NCBI RefSeq assembly: GCF_002575655.3
Contig: NC_053037.3
Span: 250,823,135 to 250,887,134 of the forward strand
Length of the DNA stretch: 64,000 bases
DNA from: Aegilops tauschii subsp. strangulata
Lineage: Eukaryota > Streptophyta > Magnoliopsida > Poales > Poaceae
Direction of reading: 5' to 3'
A program made the translations under genes and the position numbers. Position 1 is the stretch's first letter. The number at the start of each line of letters is the position of its first letter. The notes beneath the pieces are model-generated. The model was not told where the DNA came from and did not search any database. It was given only the letters and a program-made list of their open reading frames with translations. Of this stretch, positions 23,359 to 37,200 are shown piece by piece.

Positions 23359-26300
23359 GTCTATCACCCATCCCGCTACCACCCTCACGTTTCACCAGCA
23401 GAAGCATTATTCTTGGATCATATACATAACAGTTCATCGTCACTCCATTTATGCACTCGTAAATTTATAGGTCATTCTGAATGGTGCAAGATGGCTCGTC
23501 GGTGTGATCAACTTACCTTGAAAGTGGTATTCACGGTCTGTCCCGCGATGTTGTATCCATAAAACGGCAAAAAGTTTGCAAAAAAAACTCCATTGGAGCT
23601 CATGATCCGCCAAAACAATCACAACTAAAAGTTGGACGCGCCCGTAACCCACTCGTGGGCTTCGACATCAGTTCGAAGGCAAGATCCGGCTTGTAAAATT
23701 CAGTTCCAGACAATTTTATGCTTGAAGTATAGTCTGCCACCCTCTACCACCCTTCGGTGAGCTCACCTACTGACTGATATATGGAAAATAACATACAGAA
23801 CAATGCACCATCCTTCCATTACAAACTAGAAAGACTACAGGTTCAGTCATGACACATGGAGGAGGGTCTTGGTTGCATTGGAACCCAAGAATTGATGCTT
23901 TACATGGTCTATCACCCATCCCGCTACCACCCTCGCGTTTTCACCAGCGGATGTATTATTCTTGGATCATAAAGTACATAACAGTTCATCCTCACTCCAT
24001 TTATGCACTCAAAAATTTATAGGTCATTCTGAATGGTGAAAGATAGCTCGTCGGTGCGATCAACTTACCTTGAAAGTTGTATTCACGGTCTGTCCGGCGA
24101 TGTTGTATCAATAAAACGGCAACAATTTTGCCACAAGAACTCCATTGGAGCTTCAGGACCCGCCAAAAATAATCACAAGCAAAAGTTGGACACACGCGTA
24201 ACCCACTCGCGGGTTTCGACATCAGTTCGAAGGCAAGATCCGGCTTGTGAAATTGAGTTCCGGACGATTTTATACTTGAAGTATACTCTGCCACCCTCTC
24301 CTACCCTTCTGTGAGCTCACCTACGGACTGATATATGGACAATAACATACAGAACAATGCACCATCCTTCCATTACAAACTAGAAAGACTACAGGTTCAG
24401 TCACGACACAAGGAGGAGGCTCTTCGTTCCATCGGAACCCATGAATAGATGCTTTACATGGTCTATTGCCCATCCCGCTACCACCCTCTCGTTTTCACCA
24501 ACGGATGCATTATTCTTGGATCATAAAGTACATAATAGTTCATCCTCACTCCATTTATACACTCGAAAAATTATAGGTCATTTTGAATAGTGCAAGATGG
24601 CTCGTCGGTGCTGTCAACTTACCTTTAAAGTTGTATTCACGGTCTTTCCCACGATATTGTATCCATAAAACGGCAACAATTTTGCCACAAAAACTCCATT
24701 GGAGCTCCATGACCCGCCAAAAACAATCACAACCAAAAGTTGGACGCGCTCGTAACCAACTCGCGGCCTTCGAAGGCAAGATCCGGCTTGTAAAATTGAA
24801 TTCCGGACGATTTTATGCTTGAAGTATACTCTGCACCCTCTACTACCCTTCCGTGACCTCACCTACGGACTGATATATGGACAATAACATACAGAACAAT
24901 GCACCATCCTTCCATTACAGACCAGAAAGACTACAGGTTCAGTCACGACACAAGGAGGAGGCTCTTCGTTGCATCAAAACCCAAGAATTGATACTTTACA
25001 TGGTCTATCACCCATCCCGCTACCACCCTCATGTTTTCAACAGCGGATGCATTATTCTTGGATCATAAAGTATATAACAGTTCATCCTCACTCCATTTAT
25101 GCACTCGAAAGATTATAGGTCATTTCGAATGGTGCAGGATGGCTTGTCGGTGCGATCAACTTACGTTGAAATTTGTATTCACGGTCTGTCTGGCAATGTT
25201 GTATCCATAAAACGGCAAATTTTTTGCCACAAAAACTCCATTGAAGCTCCATGACCCGCCAAAACAATCACAACCAAAAGTTGGACGCACTAGTAACCCA
25301 CTCGCGGGCTTTGACATCAGTTCGAAGGCAAGATCCGGCTTGTAAAATTCAGTTCCAGATAATTTTATGCTTGAAGTATACTCTGCCACCCTCTGCCACC
25401 CTTCCGTGAGCTCACCTACGGACTGATATATGGACAATAACATACAGAACAATGCACCTTCCTTCCATTACAAACTAGAAAGAATTCAGGTTCAGTCACG
25501 ACATGAGGATGAGGCTCTTCATTGCATCAGAACCCAAGAATTGATGCTTTACATGGTCTATCACCCATCCCGCTACCATCCTCTCGTTTTCACCAGCGGA
25601 TGCATTATTCTTGGATCATAAAGTACATAGCAGTTCATCCTCACTCCATTTATGCACTCGAAAAATTATGGGTCATTCCGAATGGTGCAAGATGGCTCGT
25701 CGGTGCGATCAACTTACCTTGAAAGTTGTATTCACGGTCTGTCCCGCGATGTTGTATCAATAAAACGGCAACAATTTTGCCACAAAAACTCCATTGGAGC
25801 TCCATGACCCGCCAAAACAATCACAACCAAAAGTATGACGCACTAGTAGCCCACTCGCGGGCTTTGACATTAGTTCGAAGGCAAGATCCGGCTTGTAAAA
25901 TTCAGTCCAGATAATTTTATGCTTGAAGTATACTCTGCCACCCTCTACCACCCTTCCGTGAGCTCACCTACGGACTGATATCTGGACAATAACATATAGA
26001 ATAATGCACCATCCTTCCATTACAAACTAGAAAGACTACAGGTTCAGTCACGACACGAGGAGGAGGCTCTTCGTTGCATCGGAACCCAAGAATTGATGCT
26101 TTACATGGTCTACCACCCATCCCGCTACCACTCTCACGTTTTCACCAGCGGATGCATTATTCTTCGATCATAAAGTACATAATAGTTCATCCTCACTCAA
26201 TTTATGCACTCGAAAAATTATATGTCATTCCGAATGGTGCAAGATGGCTCGTCAGTGCGATCAACTTACCATGAAAGTTGTATTCACGGTCTGTCCCGCG

Positions 26301-29300
26301 ATGCTGTATCCAAAAAACGGCAACAATTTTGCCACAAAAACTCCATTGGAGCTCCATGACCCGCCAAAACAATCACAACCAAAAGTTGTATGCGCCTGTA
26401 ACCCACTCTCGGGCTTCGACAACATTTCAGAGGCAAGATCCGGCATGTAAAATTGAGTTCCGGACGATTTTATGCATGAAGTATACTCTGCCACCCTCTA
26501 CTACCCTTACGTGATTTCACCTACGGACTGCTATATGGACAGTAACGTATAGAACAGTACACGATCCTTCCATTACAAACTAGAAAGACTACAGGTTCAG
26601 TCACGACACAAGGAGGAGGCTCTTCGTTGCATCAGAACCCAAGAATTGATGGTTTACATGGTCTATCACCCATCCTGCTACCACCCTCACATTTTCACCA
26701 GCGGATGCAATATTCTTGGATCATAAAGTACATAAAAGTTCATCCTCACGCCATTGATGCACTCGAAAAATTATAGGTCATTTCAAAGGGTCAAGATGGC
26801 TCGTCGGTGCGATCACCTTACCTTGAAAGTTGTATTCTCGGTCGGTCCCGCGATATTGTATCCATAAAACGGCAACAATTTTGCCACAAAAACTCCATTG
26901 GAGCTCCATGACCCGCCAAAGCTATCATAACCAAAAGTTGTGTGCGCCCGTAACCCACTCGCGGGCTTCGACAACCTTTCGAAGGCAAGATCATGCTTGT
27001 AAAATTGAGTTCCGGATGATTTTATGCTTGAAGTATACTCTGCCACCCTCTACCACCCTTCCGTGACCTCACCTATGGACTGATATATGGACAATAACAT
27101 ATAGAACAGTGCACTATCCTTCCATTACAAACTAGAAAGACTACAGGTTCAGTCACGACACAAGGAGGAGGCTCTTCATTGCATCAAAACCCAAGAATTG
27201 ATGCTTTACATGGTCTATCACCCATCCCGCTACCACCCTCACGGTTTCACCAGCGGATGCATTATTCTTGGATCATAAAGTACATAACAGTTCATCCTCA
27301 CTCCATTTATGCACTCGAAAGATTATAGGTCATTCCGAATGGTGCGAGATGGCTCGTCTGTGCGATCAACTTACCTTGAAAGTGGTATTCACAGTCTGCC
27401 CCGCGATGTTGTATCCATAAAACAGCAACAATTTTTTCACAAAAACTCCATGGAGCTCATGACCCGCCAAAATAATCACAACCAAAAGTTGGGCGCGCCC
27501 GTAATACACTTGCGGGCTTCGACATCAGTTCACAGGCAAGATCTGGCTTGTAAAATTCAGTTCCAGACAATTTTATGCTTGAAGTATACTTGGCCACCCT
27601 CTACCACCCTCCGTGAGCTCACCTACGGACTGATATATGGACAATAATATACAGAACAATGCACCATCCTTCCATTACAAACTAGAAAGACTACAGGTTC
27701 AGTCATGACACAAGCAGGAGGCTCTTCGTTGCATCGGAACCCAAGAATTGATGCTTTACATGGTCTATCACCCATCCCGCTACCACCCTCACGTTTTCAC
27801 CAGCGGATGCATTATTCTTGGATCATAAAGTACATAACAGTTCATCCACATTCCATTTATGCACTCAAAAAATTATAGGTCATTCTGAATGGTGCAAGAT
27901 AGCTCGTCGGTGCGATCAACTTACCTTGGAAGTTGTATTCACGGTCTGTCCGGCGATGTCGTATCCATAAAACGGCAACAATTTCGCAACATACACTCCA
28001 TTGGAGCTCCATGACCCGCCAAAAGCAATCACAACCAAATGTTGGACGCGCTTGTAACCCACTCGCGGGCTTCGATATCAGTTCGAAGGCAAGATCTGGC
28101 TTGTAAAATTCAGTTCCGAACGATTTTATGCTTGAAGTATACTCTGCCACCCTCTACCGCCCTTCCGTGAGCTCACCTACGGACTGATATATGGACAATA
28201 ACAGACAGAACAATGCACCAACCTTCCATTACAAACTAAAAAGACTACAGGTTCAGTCTCGACACAAGAAGGAGGCTCTTCGTTGCATCGGAACCCAAGA
28301 ATTGATGCTTTACATGGTCTATCACCCATCGCGCTACCACCCTCACGTTTTCACCAGCGGATGCATTATTCTTGGATCATAAAGTACATAACAGTTCATC
28401 CTCACTCCATTTATGCACTCGAAAAATTATAGGTCATTCGGAATGGTGCAAGATGGCTCGTCGGTGCGATCAATTTACCTTGAAAGTTGTATTCACGGTC
28501 TGTCCGGCGAGGTTGTATCCATAAAACGGCAACAATTTTGCCACAAAAACTCCATTGGAGCTCCATGACGCGCCAAAAACAATCACAACCAAAAGCTGGA
28601 CATACGCGTAACCCACTCGCGGGCTTCGACATCAGTTCGAAGGCAAGATCCGGCTTGTAAAATTCAGTTCCGGAAGATTTTATGCTTGAAGTATACTCTG
28701 CCACCCTCTCCTACACTTCTGTGAGCTCACCTACGGACTGATATATGGACAATAACATACAGAACAATGCACCATCCTTCCATTACAAACTAGAAAGACT
28801 ACAGGTTCAGTCACGACACAAGGAGGAGGCTCTTCGTTGCATCGGAACCCAAGAATTGATGCTTTACACGGTCTATCACCCATCCCGCTACCACCCTCAT
28901 GTTTTCACCAGCGGATGCATTATTCTTGGATGATAAAGTACATAACAGTTCATCCTCACTCCATTTATGCACGCAAAAAATTATAGGTCATTTCGAATGG
29001 TGCAAGATGGCTCGTCGGTGCGGTCAACTTACCTTTAAAGTTTTATTCACGGTCTGTCCCACGATATTGTATACATAAAACGGCAACAATTTTGCCACAA
29101 AAACTCCATTGGAGCTCCTTGACCCGCCAAAAACAATCACAACCAAAAGTTGGACGCGCTCGTAACTAACTCGCGGACTTCGATACCAACTCGAAGGCAA
29201 GATCCGGCTTGTAAAATTCAGTTTGGGACAATTTTATGCTTGAAGTATAATCTGCCACCCTCTACCACCCTTCCGTGACCTCACCTACGGATTGATATAT

Positions 29301-29972
29301 GGACAATAACATACAGAACAATGCACCATCCTTCCATTACAGACTAGAAAGACTACAGGTCCAGTCACGACACAAGGAGGAGGCTCTTTGTTGCATCGAA
29401 ACCCAAGAATTGATACTTTACATGGTCTATCACCCATCCCGCTACCACCCTCATGTTTTCACCAGCAGATGCATTATTCTTGGATCATAAAGTACATAAC
29501 AGTTCATCCTCACTCCATTTATGCACTCGAAAGATTATAGGTCATTCCGAATGGTGCAAGATGGCTCGTCGGTGCGATCAACTTACCTTGAAAGGTGTAT
29601 CCACGGTCTATCCGGCGATGTTGTATCCATAAAACGGCAACAATTTTGCCACAAAAACTCCATCGGAGCTCCATGACCCGCCAAAACAATCACAACCAAA
29701 AGTTGGACGCACTAGTAACCCACTCGCAGGCTTTGACATCAGTTCGAAGGCAAGATCCGGCTTGTAAACTTCAGTTCCAGATAATTTTATGCTTGAAGTA
29801 TACTCTGCCACCCTCTACCACCCTTCCTTGAGCTCACCTACGGACGGATATATGGACAATAATATACAGAACAATGCACCATCCTACCATTACAAACTAG
29901 ACAGACTACAGGTTCAGTCATGACACAAGGAGGAGGCTCTTCGTTGCATCGGAACCCAAGAATTGAAGCTTT
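23359..29972. repeat. Centromere-type tandem satellite, block 1 (~554-bp monomers)
   Basis: Head-to-tail monomers. Using cacctacggactg as phase marker, copies begin at 23764, 24318, 24860, 25413, 25965, 26518, 27070, 27620, 28174, 28728, 29282 and 29835, with spacings of 550-554 (one of 542). The block has 11 complete monomers plus partial ends. Several variant types recur by diagnostic bases, for example gcactagtaaccc at 25270 and 29710, and accatgaaag at 26270, 31550 and 36735. Length and the CRM setting fit the ~550-bp wheat centromeric satellite class (CentT550/566, recalled and not searched). Short ORFs on both strands are by-products of repetition. Confidence 0.93.
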
Positions 29973-30624
29973 ATTTTGATGCTAAACAACGTGCTGAATT
30001 GAGTTAACTAAGGAAAACATTGAGCGTATGAATGCTAAATATAAACTTGCTGGAGATAAGGGTAGAAAACATGTTGTGTTTGCACATGGAGATCTTGTTT
30101 GGTTACATTTGCGTAAGGATAGATTTCCTAATTTGCGCAAATCAAAGCTAATGCCACGTGCTGATGGTCCTTCTAAGGTGTTAGAGAAAATAAATGATAA
30201 TGCATATAAACTTGAGCTACCTGCAGATTTTGGGGTTAGTCCCACTTTTAACATTGCAGATTTGAAGCCTTATTTGGGTGAGGAAGATGAGCTTCCGTCG
30301 AGGACAACTTCATTTCAAGAAGGGGAGGATGATGAGGACATCAATACCATTGTTACACCCACAGCCCCTACTGTTACATATACTGGACCAATTACTAGAG
30401 CTCGCGCATGCCAATTAAATTACCAGGTAGTTTTGTTTCTTGATAATGATTCTAATGTTCATGAGAATATGATGCTGCCTAAATTGGATACATTTGTTTG
30501 CTTACAAATGAAGGGCCTGGCATGGATAAGAGGGATGAACTCTGGAGCTAGACCAAGCATGGAGATGATGGCATGCGCAAGGGGAACAAGAACGGAGTTA
30601 CAAGTGATGATTTCAGGACTTTGA
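29973..30624 (+). pseudogene. Integrase C-terminal fragment of element J
   Basis: Encodes the integrase C-terminal module ([26 protein letters not shown]), crosses the polypurine tract and enters the LTR-encoded tail ([15 protein letters not shown]). About 16 bases are missing near 30000 (gctgaattga joined to gttaactaagg). A one-base loss near 30500 shifts the end of the tail, so the last ~40 codons to the stop at 30624 are out of the ancestral frame. Confidence 0.85.
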
Positions 30625-31247
30625 AGCCACCATAAGGAGTGCATGAAGCCTTGGACGAAATATACAAGATGCCACATCATAAATTTCGTCCGGAGGCTAT
30701 TCTAGGTGTTGCGTCACCTTATTATTGGGCCAGGCCCATGTATTTTCGAAATACTTAAGTATAGGTTGTTTTTAGAGTCCGTATGTCTGGGGAAACAAGA
30801 GATAGGGTTGGTTTCGGACCCCTCCTCCAAGGGCCACGAAATTCCCTCCTCTTCCTCCATATATACATCCCTTAGGGCATCGTTTAGACTTTGGGTTTTT
30901 TTAGATTAAAAGTTCGCCATAGCTACAACTTCGCGTACTTCGTTTGTGTTCAACGACCAGACAAAGGCGTCACAGAACCCCACCTTCATTAATAAAGCTT
31001 TCCTCTTTTATTCGCAATATCCAGATTGCAATCTCAGTTTCTTGCTTGTTCTTCGTTTGCTCGCAGGAAATAGACCCTCATGGTCAGGTTGATCGTGCTC
31101 CGGCGTGGTCAATAACCCCTCGGAAGTTGGTTTAGCGATTGCTAAGGCGCGACGTCTTCGCACGTTTGTAGTCGGATCGTCAAAGTCGACTGCCACAGAA
31201 AACGATTGCTATCTCATCGAAACATCGGGACACCTTTGCCTCTATCA
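30330..31247 (+). repeat. 3' LTR of element J
   Basis: 918 bp, TGATGAGGAC...CTATCA. More diverged than the LTRs of A or E, for example in the region after 31100. A sense AATAAA occurs near 30993. Confidence 0.92.
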
Positions 31248-34200
31248 CCTACGGACTGATATATGGACCAAACATATAGAAAAATGCACCATCCTTCATT
31301 TACAAACTAGAAAGACTACAGGTTCAGTCACGACACAAGGAGGAGGCTCTTCGTTGCATCACAACCCAAGAATTGATGCTTTACATGGTCTATCACCCAT
31401 CCCGCTACCACCCTCATGTTTTCACCAGCGGATGCATTATTCTTGGATCATAAAGTACATAATAGTTCATCCTCACTCCATTTATGCACTCGAAAAATTA
31501 TAGGTCATTCCGAATGGTGCAGATGGCTCGTCGGTGCGATCAGCTTACCATGAAAGTTGTATTCACGGTCTGTCCCGCAATGTTGTATCTAGAAAACGGC
31601 AACAATTTTGCCACAAAAACTCCATTGGAGCTCCATGACCCGCCAAAACAATCACAAGCAAAAGTTGTATGCGCCTGTAACCCACTCTCGGGCTTCGACA
31701 ACATTTCAGAGGCAAGATCCGGCTTGTAAAATTGAGTTCCGGACGATTTTATGCATGAAGTATACTCTGCCACCCTCTACCACCCTTCCGTGATTTCACC
31801 TACGGACTGCTATATGGACAATAACATATAGAACACTTTTGCCACAAAAACTCCATATAGCTCATGACCCGCCAAAATATTCACAACCAAAAGTTGGACG
31901 CGCCCGTAACCCACTCGCGGGCTTCGACATCAGTTCGCAGGCAAGATCTGGCTTGTAAAATTCAGTTCCAGACAATTTTATGCTTGAAGTATACTCTGCC
32001 ACCCTCTACCACCCTTCCTTGAGCTCACCTACGGACGGATATATGGACAATAATATACAGAACAATGCACCATCCTACCATTACAAACTAGACAGACTAC
32101 AGGTTCAGTCATGACACAAGGAGGAGGCTCTTCGTTGCATCGGAACCCAAGAATTGAAGCTTTACATGGTCTATCACCCATCCTGCTACCACCCTCACGT
32201 TTTCACCAGCGGATGCATTATTCTTGGATCATAAAGTACATAACAGTTCATCCTCATTCCATTTATGCACTCGAAAAATTATAGGTCATTCTGAATGGTG
32301 CAAGATAGCACGTCGGTGCGATCAACTTACCTTGGAAGTTGAATTCACGGTCTGTCCGGCGATGTTGTATCCATAAAACGGCAACAATTTTGCCACAAAA
32401 ACTCCATTGGAGCTCCATTACCCGCCAAAAGCAATCACAGCCAAAAGTTGGACGCGCTCGTAACCCACTCGCGGGCTTCGATATCAGTTCGAAGGCAAGA
32501 TCTGGCTTGTAAAATTCAGTTCCTGACAATTTTATGCTTGAAGTATACTCTACCACCCTCTCCCACACTTCTGTGAGCTCACCTACGGACTGATATATGG
32601 ACATACAGAACAATGCACCATCCTTCCATCACAAACTAGAAAGACTACAGGTTCAGTCACGACACAAGGAGGAGGCTCTATGTTGCATCGGAACCCAAGA
32701 ATTGATGCTTTACATGGTCTATCACCCATCCCTCTACCACCCTCACGTTTTCACCTGCGGATGCATTATTCTTGGATCATAAAGTACATAATAGTTCATC
32801 CTCACTCCATTTATGCACTCGAAAAATTATAGGTCATTTCGAATGGTGCAAGATGGCTCGTTGGTGCGGTCAACTTACCTTTAAAGTTGTATTCACGGTC
32901 TGCCCACGATATTTTAGCCATAAAACGGCAACAATTTTGCCACAAAAACTCCATTGGAGCTCCATGACCCGCCAAAAACTATCACAACCAAAAGTTGGAC
33001 GCGCTCCTAACCAACTCGCGGACTTCGATATCAGTTCGAAAGCAAGATCCGGCTTGTAAAATTGAGTTCCGGACGATTTTATGCTTGAAGTATACTCTGC
33101 CACCCTCTACCACCCTTCCATGAGCTCACCTACGGACTGATATATGGAAAATAACATACAGAGCAATGCACCATCCTTCGATTACAGACTAGAAAGACGA
33201 CAGGTTCAGTCACGACACAAGGAGGAGGCTCTTCGTTGCATCGGAACCCAAGAATTGATGCTTTACATGGTCTATCACCCATCCCGCTACCACCCTCACG
33301 TTTTTACCAGCGGATGCATTATTCTTGGATCATAAAGTACATAACAGTTCATCCTCACTCCATTTATGCACTTGAAAGATTATAGGTCATTCCGAATGGT
33401 GCAAGATGGCTCGTCGGTGCGATCAACTTACCTTGAAAGTGGTGTTCACGGTCTGCCCCGCGATGTTGTATCCATAAAACAGCAACAATTTTGCCACAAA
33501 AACTCCATGGAGCTCATGACCCGTCAAAACAATCACAACCAAAAGTTGGACGTGCCCGTAACCCACTCGCGGGCTTCGACATCAGTTCGCAGGCAAGATC
33601 TGGCTTGTAAAATTCAATTCTAGACAATTTTATGCTTGAAGTATACTCTGCCACCCTCTACCACCCTTCCGTGAGCTCACCTACGGACTGATATATGGAC
33701 AATAATATACAGAACAATGCACCATCCTTCCATTACAAACTAGAAAGACTACAGGTTCAGTCATGACACAAGGAGGAGGCTCTTCGTTGCATCGGAACCC
33801 AAGAATTGATGCTTTACATGGTCTATCACCCATCCCGCTACAACCCTCACGTTTTCACCAGCGGATGCATTATTCTTGGATCATAAAGAACATAACAGTT
33901 CATCCTCATTCCATTTATGCACTCGAAAAATTATAGGTCATTCTGAATGGTGCAAGATAGCCCGTCGGTGCGATCAACTTACCTTGGAAGTTGAGTTCAC
34001 GGTCTGTCCGGCGATGTTGTATCCATAAAACGGCAACAATTTTGTCACAAAAACTCCATTGGAGCTCCATGACCCACCAAAAGCAATCACAACAAAAAGT
34101 TGGACGCGCTCGTAACCCACTCGCGGGCTTCGATATCAGTTCGAAGGCAAGATCTGGCTTGTAAAATTCAGTTCCGGACGATTTTATTCTTGAAGTATAC

Positions 34201-37200
34201 TCCACCACCCTCTCCCACACTTCTGTGAGCTCACCTACGGACTGATATATGGACAAACAGAAGAATGCACCATCCTTCCATTACAAACTAGAAAGACTAC
34301 AGGTTCAATCAGGACACAAGGAGGAGGCTCTTCGTTGCATCGGAACCCAAGAATTGATGCTTTACATGGTCTATCACCCATCCCTCTACCACCCTCACGT
34401 TTTCACCAGCGGATGCATTATTCTTGGATCATAAAGTACATAATAGTTCATCCTCACTCCATTTATGCACTCGAAAAATAATAGGTCATTTCGAATGGTG
34501 CAAGATGGCTCGTCGGTGCAGTCAACTTACCTTGAAAGTTGTATTCACGGTCTGTCCCACGATATATTATCCATAAAACGACAACAATTTTGCCACAAAA
34601 ACTCTATTGGAGCTCCATGACCCGCCAAAAACAATCACTACCAAAAGTTGGACGCGGTCGTAACCAACTCGCGGACTTCGATATCAGTTCGAAGGAAAGA
34701 TCCGGCTTGTAAAATTGAGTTCCGAACGATTTTATGCTTGAAGTATAATCTGCCACCCTCTACCACCCTTCCGCGAGCTCACCTACGGACTGATATATGG
34801 ACAATAACATACAGAACATTGCACCATCCTTCCATTACAGACTAGAAAGACTACAGGTTCAGTCACGACACAAGGAGGAGGCTCTTCGTTGCATCGGAAC
34901 CCAAGAATTGATGCTTTACATGGTCTATCACCCATCCCGCTACCACCCTCACGTTTTCACCAGCGGATGCATTATTCTTGGATCATAAAGTACATAACTG
35001 TTCATCCTCACTCCATTTATGCACTTGAAAGATTATAGCTCATTCCGAATGGTGCAAGATGGCTCGTCGGTGCGATCAGCTTACCTTGAAAGTGGTGTTC
35101 ACGGTCTGCCCCGCGATGTTGTATCCATAAAACAACCACAATTTTGCCACGAAAACTCCATGGAGCTCTTGACCCGCCAAAACAATCACAACCAAAAGTT
35201 GGACGCGCCCGTAACCCACTCGCGGGCTTCGACATCAGTTCGCAGGCAAGATCTAGCTTGTAAAATTCAGTTCCAACAATTTTATGCTTGAAGTATACTC
35301 TGCCACCCTCTACCACCCTTCCGTGAGCTCACCTACGGACTGATATATGGAAAATAACATACAGAACAATGCACCATCCTTCGATTACAGACTAGAAAGA
35401 CGACAGGTTCAGTCACGACACGAGGAGGAGGCTCTTCGTTGCATCGGAACCCAAGAATTGATGCTTTACATGGTCTATCACCCATCCCGCTACCACCCTC
35501 ACGTTTTTACCAGCGGATGCATTATTCTTGGATCATAAAGTACATACCAGTTCATCCTCACTCCATTTATGCACTTGAAAGATTATAGGTCATTCCGAAT
35601 GGTGCAAGATGGCTCGTCGGTGCGATCAACTTACCTTGAAAGTGGTGTTCACGGTCTGCCCCGCGATGTTGTATCCATAAAACAGCAACAATTTTGCCAC
35701 AAAAACTCCATTGGAGCTCCATGACCCGCCAAAAGCAATCACAACCAAAAGTTGGACGCGCTCGTAACCCACTCGCGGGCTTCGATATCAGTTCGAAGGC
35801 AAAATCTGGCTTGTAAAATTCAGTTCCGGACGATTTTATGCTTGAAGTATACTCTACCACCCTCTCCCACACTTCTGTGAGCTCACCTACGGACTGATAT
35901 ATGGACATACAGAACAATGCACCATCCTTCCATTACAACCTAGAAAGACTACAGGTTCAGTCACGACACAAGGAGGAGGCTCTTCGTTGCATCGGAACCC
36001 AAGAATTGATGCTTCACATGGTCTATCACCCATCCCTCGACCACCCTCACGTTTTCACCGGCGGATGCATTATTCTTGGATCATAAAGTACATAACAGTT
36101 CACCCTCACTCCATTTATCATACTCAAAAAATTATAGGTCATTTCGAATGGTGCAAGATGGCTCGTCGGTGCGGTCAACTTACCTTTAAAGTTGTATTCA
36201 CGGTCTGTCCCACGATATTTTATCCATAAAACTGCAACAATGCCACAAAAACTCCATTGGAGCTCCATTACCTGCCAAAAATAATCACAACCAAAAGTTG
36301 GACGCGCTCGTAACCAACTCGCGGACTTCGATATCAATTCGAAGGCAAGATCCGGCTTGTAAAATTCAATTCCGGACGATTTTATGCTTGAAGTATACTC
36401 TGCCACCCTATACCACCCTTCCGTGACCTCACCTACAGACTGATATATGGACAATAACATACAAAATAATGCACCATCCTTCCATTACAGACTAGAAAGA
36501 TTACAGGTTCAGTCACGACACAAGGAGGAGGCTCTTCGTTGCATCGAAACCCAAGAATTGATACTTTACATGGTCTATCACCCATCCCGCTACCACCCTC
36601 ATGTTTTCACCAACGGATGCATTATTCCTGGATCATAAAGTACATAACAGTTCATCCTCACTCCATTTATGCACTCGAAAGATTATAAGTCATTCCGAAT
36701 GGTGCAAGATGGCTCGTCGGTGCGATCAACTTACCATGAAAGTTGTATTCACGGTCTATCCCGCGATGTTCTATACATAAAACTGCAACAATTTTGCCAC
36801 AAAAACTCCATTGGATTTCCATGACCTGCCAAGACAATCACAACCAAAAGTTGTATGCGCCCGTAACCCACTCTCAGGCTTCGACAACATTTCAGAGGCA
36901 AGATCCGGTTTGTATAACTGAGTTCCAGACGATTTTATGCATGAAGTATACTCTGCCACCCTCTACCACCCTTCCGTGATTTCACCTACGGACTGCTATA
37001 TGGACAGTAACATATAGAACAATGCACGATCCTTCCATTACAAACTAGAAAGACTACAGGTTCAGTCACGACACAAGGAGGAGGCTATTCGTTGCATCGG
37101 AACCCAAGAATTGATGCTTTACATGGTCTATCTCCCATCCCGCTACCACCCTCACGTTTTCACCAGCGGATGCATTATTCTTGGATCATAAAGTACATAA

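Larger units (their letters stand above)
29973..31247 (+). mobile_element. Truncated CRM element J (end of pol plus 3' LTR) inside the satellite
   Basis: Plus-strand remnant that begins within the integrase C-terminal region and ends exactly at the LTR terminus CTATCA. The left junction (gaagcttta to ttttgatgc) lies inside a satellite monomer, and the right end overlaps the satellite's tcacctac by TCA. No target duplication is present. The 5' LTR, gag and most of pol are missing. Confidence 0.9.

Noticed and set aside
23359..29972. CENP-B-box-like motif (ttcgaaggcaagatccgg) in the satellite
   Set aside because: It resembles the box only at TTCG and CGG; the required central A and spacing do not fit, and no clear CENP-B box was found by eye.
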